Shown: positions 19,117 to 28,683, numbered from the stretch's first letter. The stretch is DNA of 32,182 nt from Kiritimatiellia bacterium (GCA_018384485.1 JAHBAE010000052.1:1-32182); one strand, 5' to 3'. A program made the numbers and translations. The notes: a model not told the origin generated them from the sequence alone.

Positions 19117-20808
19117 ATGGATCAGATACTTCAGATATTAATCCAAAACGGATATATTGACGAGGCCGGAGCTTCTGATATTGCAGATCTGGCGAAGACG
19201 GAATCAAAGAGCGTGCGCAAGCAGATTCTCGATTCAGGTATTCTTGATGAGGATTCTCTTCTTGCGGCGATGGCGGCGTATCAAGATACGGAAGCGATCG
19301 ATTTGTCTTCCCTTACAATCGATTCGTCCGTAACAGATGCGATTCCCGCCTCAACCGCGAGGATGTACAATGTCTTTCCCGTGGCGGCCGACGATTCCTC
19401 CGTTACTCTTGCCACTTTCGATATTGTCGATCCGCGCATTTCCGATGAAATGCTCTTCACGCTCTCGAAGGAAGTGCGTTTTGTTTTCGCCCGCGAAAAA
19501 GACGTTATGGACCGCATCTCCCAATATTATGGAGATGCGAACGATTCAGTAGCCGACATGATCAAGTCGCTCGGCGAGGGCATGACGGATGATGAAACTC
19601 TCGCCGCCTCTGCAAACGTCAATGACATCGCTTCGATGGAGAACGCGGCGAATTCCTCCGCCATCATCAGATTTGTGAACCTCGTTCTTTATCAGGGCGT
19701 CGTCGACCATGCGGCCGACATTCATATCGAGCCTTTCGAGCACGATTTCAAAATACGCTACCGCGTCGACGGCGCGCTTTACGAGATGAAGGCGCCTGAT
19801 GTGAAGATGGCTCCCGCCATTATTTCGCGTATAAAAATTCTCGCCAACTTAAATATCGCCGAGCGAAGAGTGCCGCAGGACGGGCGCATAGCTCTCACCG
19901 TGGCAGGCCGCCCAGTCGACTTGCGCGTCTCATGCCTTCCTACGGCTCACGGCGAGTCTGTCGTTATGCGTATTCTCGACCAGACGACAACATCGCTCGA
20001 TTTGGAAAACGTAGGTCTCCCCGAAGACGTGTATGAGCAAATCACGATGGATATCGAAAAGCCGAATGGCATTTTCATCGTGACGGGGCCTACTGGCTCT
20101 GGAAAGACGACGACTCTATATTCCGTTTTAAGGCGCATCAACACGATAGACTCTAAGCTCCTTACTGCCGAGGAACCTGTCGAATACAATGTTGACGGTA
20201 TCGTCCAGGTGCCAATTGACGCGCGTGTAGGCAATACGTTCGCCACCGTTCTTAGGGCGTTTCTCCGTCAAGACCCTGATATTATGATGGTCGGCGAGAT
20301 TCGAGACCTTGAGACTGCGGAAATCGCCGTGCAGGCGGCTCTTACCGGCCACTTCGTTTTCTCGACTCTTCATACGAACGACGCCGCAGGCGCCGTGATG
20401 CGTCTTGTCGATATGAATGTCGCGCCGTATCTTCTTTCTTCTACTCTTGAGGCCGTTCTCGGTCAGCGTCTCGTAAGGACGGTTTGCCGTGAATGTCGTC
20501 AGGCGTATGAGCCCGATAACGAGACTCTTGAGCGTATCGAGATGACGCGTGATCAAATCGGCGGGCGTCCGTTCTATTTCGGTAAAGGTTGCAAGACTTG
20601 CAACGGCACCGGTTACAAGGGGCGCCGCGGCGTATTTGAATATCTGCGCATGTCCAACCCGCTGCGCGAGCTCGTCAACAACAAAGCCCCCACTCTCGTA
20701 ATCCGCGAGAAGGCGCGTGAGCTTGGCATGCGCACGATGCGTGAAGATGGCATTCGCGCCATTCTTGACGGGTATACAACGGTTGATGAGGTCTTGAGGT
20801 ACACGTGA
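19117..20808 (+). CDS. pilB: Type IV pilus assembly ATPase PilB (GspE family)
   Basis: The protein has 563 residues and drives pilin polymerisation. It has an N-terminal MshEN/GspE-N domain of about 140 residues, then the conserved AADIHIEP (199-206) and DGRIAL blocks. Walker A GPTGSGKTT is at 324-332, Walker B MVGEIRD at 391-397 and the His box GHFVFSTLHT at 411-420. The zinc-binding C457, C460, C492 and C495 (CREC, CKTC) are characteristic of PilB/GspE and absent from PilT. Together with pilT it gives the opposing motor pair, but no pilC or pilin gene is in view. A GspE role in type II secretion cannot be excluded; pilT next door favours pili. The stop overlaps the next GTG by four bases. 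Confidence 0.93.
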   Translation: MDQILQILIQNGYIDEAGASDIADLAKTESKSVRKQILDSGILDEDSLLAAMAAYQDTEAIDLSSLTIDSSVTDAIPASTARMYNVFPVAADDSSVTLATFDIVDPRISDEMLFTLSKEVRFVFAREKDVMDRISQYYGDANDSVADMIKSLGEGMTDDETLAASANVNDIASMENAANSSAIIRFVNLVLYQGVVDHAADIHIEPFEHDFKIRYRVDGALYEMKAPDVKMAPAIISRIKILANLNIAERRVPQDGRIALTVAGRPVDLRVSCLPTAHGESVVMRILDQTTTSLDLENVGLPEDVYEQITMDIEKPNGIFIVTGPTGSGKTTTLYSVLRRINTIDSKLLTAEEPVEYNVDGIVQVPIDARVGNTFATVLRAFLRQDPDIMMVGEIRDLETAEIAVQAALTGHFVFSTLHTNDAAGAVMRLVDMNVAPYLLSSTLEAVLGQRLVRTVCRECRQAYEPDNETLERIEMTRDQIGGRPFYFGKGCKTCNGTGYKGRRGVFEYLRMSNPLRELVNNKAPTLVIREKARELGMRTMREDGIRAILDGYTTVDEVLRYT

Positions 20809-21560
20809 AGAAGGCCTGGTTGCTGCCTGTTGCGTCGGCCGCACTGCTTTCGGTGTCGGCGGCTGGGCAGTTCCTTATACGCGAGCGGAGAGTGGTCTCG
20901 TCTCCGGCGCTTGCCGAGAGTGCTTTTGCCGCGCTCGGCGCATTTAGGTCTGTCGTCTCGGAAGTTATCTGGTTTCGCGCCGACCGTCTGCGCGAGGAGG
21001 GGCGTTATGTGGAGCTTGCGCAATTAGCCTCGCTGCTCGTTCACATGGAGCCTCATACGCCCGAGGTGTGGAGCTATTCGGCGTGGAATATGGCGTACAA
21101 CATTTCGATTATGATGTCCTCTCCTGCCGACAGATGGCGTTGGGTTTACGCGGCTTTGAAACTTTTGAGGGACAATGGGCTTAAATACAATCCTCGCGAG
21201 GCTGAGCTTTACAGGGAAATCGCTTGGATGTTTGAGGTGAAAATCGGCGCGGATATCGATTCTGCTTCCAGCGTCTACCGTGAGAAATGGGCCGGCATCG
21301 TGCGTGATGTAGCGTCACGCGGAGCGTGGAATGAGCTCGGCATGGATGCGATGGAGATGCTTGAGATTGAACGGAGAACAGGTTTTTCCGATTGGACGAA
21401 TCCGCAGCTTTCTGCGATTTACTGGGCGGCAAAAGGGCTTCGCTTCGCAAAGGGAGGCGATCGCGCTTTCTTAAATTCTATAATCCGCCAGGCGAAAATT
21501 CTGTACGGTAAAACTGGCGGGGTTAAACAATCCGCGGCAAACGCGGGGAAGGAGGGATGA
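20805..21560 (+). CDS. Unknown membrane-anchored or exported helical protein between pilB and glnS
   Basis: The protein has 251 residues and I do not recognise it as a named family. The GTG start overlaps the pilB stop (GTGA) and has GAGG (20796-20799) five bases upstream. Residues 4-22 form one hydrophobic segment after KK, an anchor or uncleaved signal. The rest is helical and TPR-like: VIWFRADRLREEGRYVELAQ, then MEPHTPEVWSYSAWNMAYNI, then a basic low-complexity end. The stop overlaps the glnS start by four bases. The overlaps on both sides suggest strict co-expression with the pilus ATPases, so a part in pilus function is possible but is inference only. Confidence 0.75.
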   Translation: MKKAWLLPVASAALLSVSAAGQFLIRERRVVSSPALAESAFAALGAFRSVVSEVIWFRADRLREEGRYVELAQLASLLVHMEPHTPEVWSYSAWNMAYNISIMMSSPADRWRWVYAALKLLRDNGLKYNPREAELYREIAWMFEVKIGADIDSASSVYREKWAGIVRDVASRGAWNELGMDAMEMLEIERRTGFSDWTNPQLSAIYWAAKGLRFAKGGDRAFLNSIIRQAKILYGKTGGVKQSAANAGKEG

Positions 21561-23257
21561 TGAACGAGGAATCTGATACATCAAGGCATTTCCTGAGGCA
21601 ATGGATTGAGAAGGATATTGCGGAAGGAAAGACGGGCGGGAAAGTCGTAACGCGCTTTCCGCCGGAACCTAACGGATATATTCACATCGGCCATGCGAAG
21701 GCTGTCTGTGTTGATTTCGGAATGGCTGAGCTTTTCGGCGGCGAGTGTCATTTGCGCCTTGACGACACGAACCCGGCGAAGGAGTCTGACGAATACGCCG
21801 AGAACATCAAGAACGATATCAGGTGGCTCGGCTTTGAGTGGAGCGGCGAGGGCGATGGCGCGGAGAAAGGCTTTTATAACGCCTCGAATATGTTTGACAA
21901 GATGTATGAGATTGCTGAAAATCTCATCAAGGCCGGTCAGGCATATTGCTGCAATCTCAATCAGGAAGAATGGAAGGAGTATAGAGGCGTTCCTGAAAAG
22001 CCCGGAAGGCCTTCTCCTTCTCGCGACACTTCCGTGGAGCGCAATCTCGAGATTTTCCGCGATATGAAAGCGGGCAAGTATGCCGACGGCGAATGGTGTC
22101 TTCGCGCCAAGATTGATATGTCGTCGCCCAACATCCATTTCCGCGATCCAGTCCTTTATCGCATCAGGCACGTTCCTCATTATCATCTTGCCGATAAATG
22201 GTGCATATACCCTATGTACGATTTTGCCCATCCCATCGAGGATGCGCTCGAAGGCGTTACGCACTCTATGTGCACGCTTGAATTTGAAGTCCATCGCCCG
22301 CTTTACGACTGGGTGGTCGACAGAATGGACGAGCAGAATCTTCTCGTGGTGAGGGACGGCGTGAAAATTAGGCCTCAGCAGCGCGAGTTCGCAAGGCTCA
22401 ATCTTACGCACACGGTAATGTCCAAGCGTCTTCTTCTTCAGATGGTGCAGGAGAATGTCGTCGATGGTTGGGACGATCCGCGCATGCCTACCGTATGCGG
22501 TATGCGCCGCCGCGGCTACACCCCTGGCGCGATACGCGAGTTCTGTGCCCGCGTTGGCGTTTCAAAGGTTGAGAGCGTTTCCGACCCGGCTCTTCTTGAA
22601 TGGTGCGTTCGCGAGGAGCTTAACAAGGTCGCCCCGCGCAGAATGGCGGTGATCGATCCCGTTAAAGTTGTGATCGACAATTGGAATGGAGAGGCGAGAA
22701 ACGTCGTTCTCCCGAACAATCCTCTTGATGAGAGCGCGGGAACGCGTGAAGTTCCTTTTGGCGGTGAAATCTGGATCGACCGCGCCGACTTCATGGAAGA
22801 GCCTGATAAGAAGTTCTTCCGCATGGCGATCGGCAAGGAAGTGCGCTTGAGAGGAGCTTGCATTTTCAAGTGCGAGAGCATCGTCAAGGACGAGACCGGG
22901 AAGGTTGTCGAGATTCACGGCGTCTGGGATGAAAATTCCTGGGGCGGAAATGCTGCCGACGGCAGAAAGGTGAAGGGCACAATTCACTGGGTCGACTGCG
23001 CAACTGGCAAAAGCGCTGAATTTAGGCTGTACGACAAGCTTTTCCTTGAGAGTGACCCGATGAAGGATGGCTCGGAAAACTTCCTTAAATTCATAAATCC
23101 CGACTCCCTGAAAGTTGTAAAAGGGTATGTTGAGCCGCTTCTCGCTGAATCTTCGAAGCTTGACAGGTTTCAGTTTGAAAGGACCGGTTACTTTGTCTGC
23201 GACGGTGAAGGCGTATTCAACAGAACTTGTTCGCTCAAGGATTCTTACAAGCCGTAA
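21557..23257 (+). CDS. glnS: Glutaminyl-tRNA synthetase
   Basis: This 566-residue class I synthetase charges tRNA-Gln directly. The HIGH motif (43-46) sits in FPPEPNGYIHIGHAKA, the form typical of GlnRS as distinct from bacterial GluRS. The KMSKS equivalent is VMSKR (287-291), again as in GlnRS. A two-barrel anticodon-binding domain follows to the C-terminus. Length is close to the E. coli enzyme. GGAGG (21551-21555) favours ATG 21560 by spacing over ATG 21557; the two differ by one Met. A tRNA-Gln gene lies upstream in the same presumed transcript. Confidence 0.96.
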   Translation: MMNEESDTSRHFLRQWIEKDIAEGKTGGKVVTRFPPEPNGYIHIGHAKAVCVDFGMAELFGGECHLRLDDTNPAKESDEYAENIKNDIRWLGFEWSGEGDGAEKGFYNASNMFDKMYEIAENLIKAGQAYCCNLNQEEWKEYRGVPEKPGRPSPSRDTSVERNLEIFRDMKAGKYADGEWCLRAKIDMSSPNIHFRDPVLYRIRHVPHYHLADKWCIYPMYDFAHPIEDALEGVTHSMCTLEFEVHRPLYDWVVDRMDEQNLLVVRDGVKIRPQQREFARLNLTHTVMSKRLLLQMVQENVVDGWDDPRMPTVCGMRRRGYTPGAIREFCARVGVSKVESVSDPALLEWCVREELNKVAPRRMAVIDPVKVVIDNWNGEARNVVLPNNPLDESAGTREVPFGGEIWIDRADFMEEPDKKFFRMAIGKEVRLRGACIFKCESIVKDETGKVVEIHGVWDENSWGGNAADGRKVKGTIHWVDCATGKSAEFRLYDKLFLESDPMKDGSENFLKFINPDSLKVVKGYVEPLLAESSKLDRFQFERTGYFVCDGEGVFNRTCSLKDSYKP

Positions 23258-23275
23258 GAGGGGGGGGTAAGGCAC

Positions 23276-23304
23276 TTGTTTTTAATCCGCAAGTATAGTA
23301 TAAT
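23276..23304 (+). promoter_or_regulatory. Promoter of the TPR-ExbBDD cluster, giving an almost leaderless message
   Basis: TTGTTT (23276-23281), 17 bases, then a perfect TATAAT (23299-23304). A second TATAGT overlaps upstream at 23294-23299. The first base of the message would be near 23311, while the ATG of the TPR gene is at 23314, and no Shine-Dalgarno sequence lies between. Confidence 0.75.
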
Positions 23305-23313
23305 TAAAACTGT

Positions 23314-26300
23314 ATGAAATTTAAGGCAGTATTTATTTTCCTTCTCGCCGCTTTACCAGCGTTTCTTTTTGCAGAAGAAGCTGATGCGCAGGCGGCTGAG
23401 CCCGTTCAAGAAAACGTAGAGCTCGAGAATGAGCTTAAATATGTGGAGGCCTTGATAGACTCAGGGTTCCCCGACTTTGCAACTATAGTCAGTGAAGAGG
23501 TAAAAAAGCGTTGGCCGGAGTCGGAGGCGCGGCTTTTTGCGTTTGACGTTCGCGGCCTCTTAGCCTGCGGTCAAATCAAAGAGGCAGAGGCGAAAATCGC
23601 CGCTCTTCCCGATCGTACCGGCACAAAGTATTGGGCGGCGCGCCTTGAAATGGCCAACAGCCTCTTCCAGCGCGGGCAGAAGGATGAGTGCATGAAGATA
23701 TACGAGGAGTTCTTCGATAAACACAAGAAGCCTCCGAAGGATATTGCGAAGTTTTACAATTCTGCCAGCTGGATTTACGGTCAGCTCCTCATGCGCGATA
23801 ATAAGCCCGAGAAAGCCGTGGCGCGCTACGAGTATGCTTTGAAGAATCTTAAAGGCGAAGAATGGTGCAACCTTGCATGCGAAACGGCCGATATCTATCT
23901 CAAGCTTATTGAAAACGCAGAATCTAAAGCGAAGCGCGATGAATTCATCAAGGCGGCAACGCGCATAGTAAACAAGCTTCTCTTTCAGTTTGAAATGCCG
24001 ATTTATTTTGGGCGCGGCGTTTCGATGAAAGCTCATATAGAGCAGATTAAGGGCGATAGCGAAAAGGCCGCGGCCACAATTGAAGAATATAAGCCTCAGC
24101 TTGACGATCTTCACGCGCAGATTCTTGAGAACGACCCCGAAGGCAAACTCGGGCTTCTTCGTCAGTCTCCGCTGCCGCAGTGCCTTTATTTGAAGGCGAA
24201 GGTTTTGTGGGATGAGGCGAAGAAGGAGTACGCATCCCCCACCCGCAAGGATGAGCGCGTAAAAGAGCTTCTCTTCGGCAAGAAGGTGGGTGGTCGCCGC
24301 AAGGTTGAAACTGGTGCATTTGCCATCGCGCAAGGCATCTTCCTTAATTACGAGACATCCTCCTGGGCTCCCGCCGCAGGCGATATGGCGCAGGAAATAC
24401 GCGAATTTGCCGAGCAGAAGTATAACGCCAAAATCAAAACGCGCGTCACTAAGGAGCAGCGTGAGAAAGTGCGCGTTGCGCAATTCCGCGAGGCGAATGA
24501 AAAGTATGTCGCAGGTCTTTATAAAGAAGCCGTAGTCGCTTACTATGATGTTCTTTCAAGGTATCCTGAGCATATTGATTCTATCGCGGCGGTTGAAAAG
24601 ATTGCACTCATCCTTCTTGATGAATACATGGAGGCTACGGATGAGGCTGTCAAAGAAGAAAAGCGTCTTGATTGCGATACGGTAGAGGGGTATCTTTCCG
24701 AACGCTTTGCGGGAGTTTCCGACAATCTCATCATGACAAGCGCTGGAGACGCTCTTGTAAGATTGGCGGCAAAGGAGGCCGAGTACCGTAATATGGACAG
24801 GTCCGACGCCCTCTACGCTGCGTTCTGCGGCAACTACACGCGCCATGCGGCCGCTCCCGCCACGGCGTCTTCAAAGGCAAGCGAGTTGCAGAAGAAGGAA
24901 CTTTACGACAAGGCTATCTACTACTGGAGTTTTCTTGATAAGATTTATACGAATTCCGTTTTCCATGTAATGGCTCTTTCTCAGCTGTCTTATTGCTACG
25001 GTAAGCTCGGCGATTCCACGAATGAGATTAATTATATAGCTCGCTACGTTGCGGTCGAGAAAAATCAGCTGCGCAAGCTTCAGGCTCAATTGCGTTTAGC
25101 GCAGATGTATCAGAAATCGGGCCTTGATATTCTCAATTCATGCACCAATCATCCTCCTGAGGAAATTGAGGCGCTTGAACGCAAGGGCACAGCTCAGAAT
25201 ATCAGAGCCATCCAGAATTTTGTCCGTCTTGAAAAGGAAGCCGGCGAAGCGTTGGCGAATCCGGCCACACCCGCTTCCGACAAAGAAAAGTTTGTTGAAG
25301 CGCGTGAAGCTGCTTTATTTCTCATAGGTGAATGTTTCAGCCGCATGAAAAGGCCTGAGAAGAATCTTGAGATGTACAGGAAAAAAGCGGCCGAAAGTTA
25401 CGAGGCGTATCTTGGGGTGTATCCTCAGGGCAGGTGGGCTGAACACGCCTATGTTAAGCTTGGCATGATATATACGGCTCTTGGCGATGTAGTAAAATCG
25501 AAAGACGCCCTTGATAAGCTGACGAGGCTATTCCCCGATTCCGACTCGGCGAAGAACGCAAAGCCTCGCCTTGCCAAGAGCCTTATTGAAATCGGAATGA
25601 AGAAGGAGGGTGCTCAGATTTACGCCGAAATGATCGGCACCGACGGCAAATATACTGCGGCGCAATATCTGAATGCCGGTGAGGCGCTTGTTGAATCTGG
25701 CAATTGGGATCTTGCGAACCGTGCGTATGAAAAGGCCATCCGCCTTGCTCCGTCGAATTCAGTAATGACGGTTGCGCGTGCGCGTTTGGGGATTGCGAAG
25801 ACATCATGGAAGCAGGGCTCTTTGGATGAGGCGCGTGAAGCACTCGATCTTTTCCTTGCTGATCAGAAAATGTCCAAATTGCCGATTGCCGCCGATGCAT
25901 ATTTCATGCTCGTCGATGTAGCTCGCCAGCAGGGCAGGGGCGAATCTGACGCGAAAATGCGCGATAAATATTTCGGTGCCGCGGCTCTTGCCCTTAGGAA
26001 GGTGCGCGCATACTGGGCGAAGAAGCCGAAGTGGGAGCAGGATAAGCTTACTCTTACATCCGGCGATTTGATTATTGAGCGTATGGAGGCAGAAGAGAAG
26101 AAAGGCTTTAAAGAGGAGGCTAAGCGTTCTTGCGAGAAGGCTGCGTCCGTATTCCAGGTGTTTATTCAGTCGAATGGGCCCACGGAGAGTATGCCGATTT
26201 CTCAGATGAGCAAAGAAGAGCTTGCAAATCTTGAAATCGCTTACGCAAGGGTCATAAGCCTTTTTGCGAAGCTTGGATCTGAGCAGTCTTCGCGTGTTAT

Positions 26301-26448
26301 TTCGTTCGGAAATGAATACATCAAATACTTCCCAGAGGGCAAGTATCTCAGCGATGTAAATAACTATATGAACAGAGCAAAGGCGGATATTCCCGCTTCT
26401 TCTTCCACGGAGGAAAAAACATCCGAGGAAGGTGAGGGGCAGGAATAA
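23314..26448 (+). CDS. Large exported TPR protein of the ExbB/ExbD cluster
   Basis: The protein has 1044 residues. Residues 1-20 are a clear signal peptide (KFKAVFIFLLAALPAFLFA), which fixes the start. The remainder is all helical with many TPR-like pairs, for example at 151-178 (a GQLLMRDNKPEKAVARYEYA block), 705-770 (YVKLGMIYTALGDVVKSKDA) and 785-816 (AGEALVESGNWDLANRAYEK). The C-terminus is a short acidic tail ending EEGEGQE. It would be periplasmic. TPR proteins commonly stand beside TolQ/ExbB-type motors and act as scaffolds for partner or outer-membrane proteins. It is the first gene of a run of six or seven close-set genes. No enzymatic motif is visible. Confidence 0.85.
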   Translation: MKFKAVFIFLLAALPAFLFAEEADAQAAEPVQENVELENELKYVEALIDSGFPDFATIVSEEVKKRWPESEARLFAFDVRGLLACGQIKEAEAKIAALPDRTGTKYWAARLEMANSLFQRGQKDECMKIYEEFFDKHKKPPKDIAKFYNSASWIYGQLLMRDNKPEKAVARYEYALKNLKGEEWCNLACETADIYLKLIENAESKAKRDEFIKAATRIVNKLLFQFEMPIYFGRGVSMKAHIEQIKGDSEKAAATIEEYKPQLDDLHAQILENDPEGKLGLLRQSPLPQCLYLKAKVLWDEAKKEYASPTRKDERVKELLFGKKVGGRRKVETGAFAIAQGIFLNYETSSWAPAAGDMAQEIREFAEQKYNAKIKTRVTKEQREKVRVAQFREANEKYVAGLYKEAVVAYYDVLSRYPEHIDSIAAVEKIALILLDEYMEATDEAVKEEKRLDCDTVEGYLSERFAGVSDNLIMTSAGDALVRLAAKEAEYRNMDRSDALYAAFCGNYTRHAAAPATASSKASELQKKELYDKAIYYWSFLDKIYTNSVFHVMALSQLSYCYGKLGDSTNEINYIARYVAVEKNQLRKLQAQLRLAQMYQKSGLDILNSCTNHPPEEIEALERKGTAQNIRAIQNFVRLEKEAGEALANPATPASDKEKFVEAREAALFLIGECFSRMKRPEKNLEMYRKKAAESYEAYLGVYPQGRWAEHAYVKLGMIYTALGDVVKSKDALDKLTRLFPDSDSAKNAKPRLAKSLIEIGMKKEGAQIYAEMIGTDGKYTAAQYLNAGEALVESGNWDLANRAYEKAIRLAPSNSVMTVARARLGIAKTSWKQGSLDEAREALDLFLADQKMSKLPIAADAYFMLVDVARQQGRGESDAKMRDKYFGAAALALRKVRAYWAKKPKWEQDKLTLTSGDLIIERMEAEEKKGFKEEAKRSCEKAASVFQVFIQSNGPTESMPISQMSKEELANLEIAYARVISLFAKLGSEQSSRVISFGNEYIKYFPEGKYLSDVNNYMNRAKADIPASSSTEEKTSEEGEGQE

Positions 26449-26497
26449 TTTTACATCACGCTCTTAAGTATCAAATTTTATTCAAGAAAGGAAAAAG

Positions 26498-27268
26498 ATG
26501 AAGAAACTTTTGGTGACAATGTTTGCAGCGGCGCTTACGGCGCAGGCATGGGCGGTTAAAGGAACTCTCGTCACCGCTACGGAGTCCTTGACCGGCGACA
26601 TCAAGTGGCAGGCGAGGACGAAGCTTTATACGGTCTCGATCATGCGCGGGAAAACTCCTATTGAGATGGAGCGTAAACTCGCTGATGTCGTCAGGCTCGA
26701 TATCCCTGAGCCCAAAGGCTTTGCGGCGGCAGTTCAGCAGGTTGAATCAGGCAAGGGGCAGCAGGCAGTCGGCGCTTTGACGAAAATCGTCAGCGAATAC
26801 CGTATGCTCAACTGGGATAAACCGGCAGGGCGTTACCTCGCGCTTGCGCTTTTGGCCGCAGGAAACCCGCAGAAGGCTCAATCTGTGTGTCTTGGCGTTA
26901 TTGCCGACGATAAGAGCGCCTCTTACATGGGTGATATAGCCTCCGCCTATTGGAAAGCTCTTCTCAAGCTTGGCAAAAAAGATCAGCTCGAAGGTCTTCT
27001 TAAAAAGGCCATCGGTTGCGATGATCGCGCAGCCTCCGCCGCAGCGCTCGTAATGCGCGGCGATATTATTCTCAGCGATGCTAACGACGCGCCTGATAAA
27101 CTTCGCAAGGCTCTTACCGATGGCTATCTGCGCGTTATTCTTATGTATCAGGATCCTGCTTGCCGCCGCGAACGCAAAGAGGCGCTCCTTAAGGCAGCAG
27201 ATGTTATGGATAAGCTCCGTCAGTCCGCACGTGCTGCGAATCTCCGCAGCGAGGCTCAGAAGATTTGA
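26498..27268 (+). CDS. Exported protein of the ExbB/ExbD cluster, function unknown
   Basis: The protein has 256 residues. The signal peptide is about 1-19 (KKLLVTMFAAALTAQAWA). Residues 20-75 look like a small beta domain (KGTLVTATESLTGDIKWQAR, then TKLYTVSIMRGKTPIEME) with the flavour of an SH3-like barrel. The rest is helical and TPR-like (YLALALLAAGNPQKAQSVCL). AGAAAGGA precedes the ATG. It lies 49 bases after the large TPR gene and 56 before exbB, so it is probably a periplasmic subunit of the same system. I do not recognise a named family. Confidence 0.78.
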   Translation: MKKLLVTMFAAALTAQAWAVKGTLVTATESLTGDIKWQARTKLYTVSIMRGKTPIEMERKLADVVRLDIPEPKGFAAAVQQVESGKGQQAVGALTKIVSEYRMLNWDKPAGRYLALALLAAGNPQKAQSVCLGVIADDKSASYMGDIASAYWKALLKLGKKDQLEGLLKKAIGCDDRAASAAALVMRGDIILSDANDAPDKLRKALTDGYLRVILMYQDPACRRERKEALLKAADVMDKLRQSARAANLRSEAQKI

Positions 27269-27324
27269 TTTTATACTAAAAACGTAAACACTTAAGATCT
27301 ACCCAAACCCAAGGAAACAAACAA

Positions 27325-28140
27325 ATGAACAAGAAGATAAGTAAATCAATCGCCGCGTTTTCGATTCTCGTCGGAACTTGCATTGCTCCTGTGGCTGCAC
27401 TGCAGTCGTTCGGTCAAGAGCTTACTGACGCCAATGGCAACGCAGTCTCCTCCAATGCTGCGCAGCCTAAGAGCAAGGGTGGTGCTGGCTTTGTTGAAAT
27501 CGTATTCGGTTCTGGTTGGGTCGGCACGGTGCTTTGGTTTACGCTTTTCGGCGATGGCGCGCTCGCTATCTATTTCTCGATTGACTCATCCATCCTTATC
27601 AAGCCCGATCGTCTTATGCCCAAGCGTCTGCTTGATGGCGTTCAGGGCGCCATGGCCGAGGGCGATGTTGTAAAGGCAATGGAGATTTGCCAGCAGAATC
27701 CCTCGGCTATGTCCTCTATCGTACTTGCGGCTTTCCAGCATATCGAAGAGGGCTTTGATGCAATTCAGGAAGCCGTTAACGCCGCTTCCGACCTTGAGCA
27801 GGAGAAGATTCAGCAGCGTCTGAACTGGATTTCCGTGTGCGGAAACTTAGGCCCCTCCCTCGGCCTTCTCGGAACGGTGCAGGGAATGATTTTGACGTTC
27901 GACGCTCTCGCGTCGGGTGGTGCAGGCGATGCATCTGCTCTCGCTTCGTCGATCGGTCAGGCTCTTTGGACGACGGCCGGCGGTCTTGTCGTGTCGATTC
28001 CCGCAATCACCGTGTTCTACTCTCTTCGTAACAAGGCCAACCGTCTTATTCTCAAGATGACGGCGATGACGATGGAGATTCTCAATGGTCTTCGCAATGT
28101 CTCCGTCGATCCTGGCATGGAAGAGGAAGCAGTCGCCTAA
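27325..28140 (+). CDS. MotA/TolQ/ExbB-family proton channel subunit
   Basis: The 271-residue protein would be the inner-membrane stator of a proton-driven motor. It has an N-terminal hydrophobic segment (8-26), a linker, and the three family helices at about 58-84, 168-192 and 210-233. The signature GLLGTVQGM is at 180-188 and the cytosolic domain lies between helices one and two. The extra N-terminal signal-like segment is found in ExbB proteins that carry a periplasmic extension. AAGGAAAC precedes the ATG. Its partners are the two ExbD genes that follow. The family does not say what is energised. Confidence 0.93.
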   Translation: MNKKISKSIAAFSILVGTCIAPVAALQSFGQELTDANGNAVSSNAAQPKSKGGAGFVEIVFGSGWVGTVLWFTLFGDGALAIYFSIDSSILIKPDRLMPKRLLDGVQGAMAEGDVVKAMEICQQNPSAMSSIVLAAFQHIEEGFDAIQEAVNAASDLEQEKIQQRLNWISVCGNLGPSLGLLGTVQGMILTFDALASGGAGDASALASSIGQALWTTAGGLVVSIPAITVFYSLRNKANRLILKMTAMTMEILNGLRNVSVDPGMEEEAVA

Positions 28141-28184
28141 GGCGGGGAAAGTTTCAGATTTAACTTAAGCTGATTTTTCAAGCA

Positions 28185-28682
28185 ATGGCGAGAAAACAAC
28201 AGGAAAATCCAACACTCGACATGACGCCGATGATCGACGTCGTGTTCGAATTGATTATTTTCTTCGTGGTCACTCTCACTGAGGCTCAGAAAAAGGACGA
28301 AACGATTGAGCTTGAAGATGGTAAGCATGGCATAGTGCTGACTCCGGAAGAGCTTCCGCCTTCCCATCTTCAGATCGACATCGGTATTTATCCTTCTGGG
28401 CCCAAGAGGGGCAAACCGAGAATATCAATGGGCGATAGGGATATCACGCCGGCAGAAATCGGCCAGCGTGTTCGCGATCGCTATAAAAAGTACGGTGAGT
28501 TCCCTGTGATCATAAGGGCCGACTATGCCGTTCCTCATAAGGCCGTAGCTCAAGTGATGGAAGCTTGCACCGCGAACAACATCTGGCGCATTTCGTTTAT
28601 GGCTGTTCATGAAGATAAGACTTCAAAGCCGGGTAAGCCTGGGCGCAAACGTCTATCGTTCTTAAAGAACAGGGGGAAGTGA
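28185..28682 (+). CDS. ExbD/TolR-family protein, first copy
   Basis: The protein has 165 residues: a short cytosolic start, one transmembrane helix (about 16-33) with the proton-relay aspartate D18 in MTPMIDVVFELIIFFVV, then a periplasmic ExbD fold with the conserved VIIRADYAVPHKAVAQVMEA region. A basic tail (KTSKPGKPGRKRLSFLKNRGK) is unusual. The first 29 residues match those of the next gene at 28 positions, but the periplasmic parts are unlike each other. No good ribosome binding site precedes the ATG, so translation may depend on coupling or on low initiation. Confidence 0.93.
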   Translation: MARKQQENPTLDMTPMIDVVFELIIFFVVTLTEAQKKDETIELEDGKHGIVLTPEELPPSHLQIDIGIYPSGPKRGKPRISMGDRDITPAEIGQRVRDRYKKYGEFPVIIRADYAVPHKAVAQVMEACTANNIWRISFMAVHEDKTSKPGKPGRKRLSFLKNRGK

Positions 28683-28683
28683 T

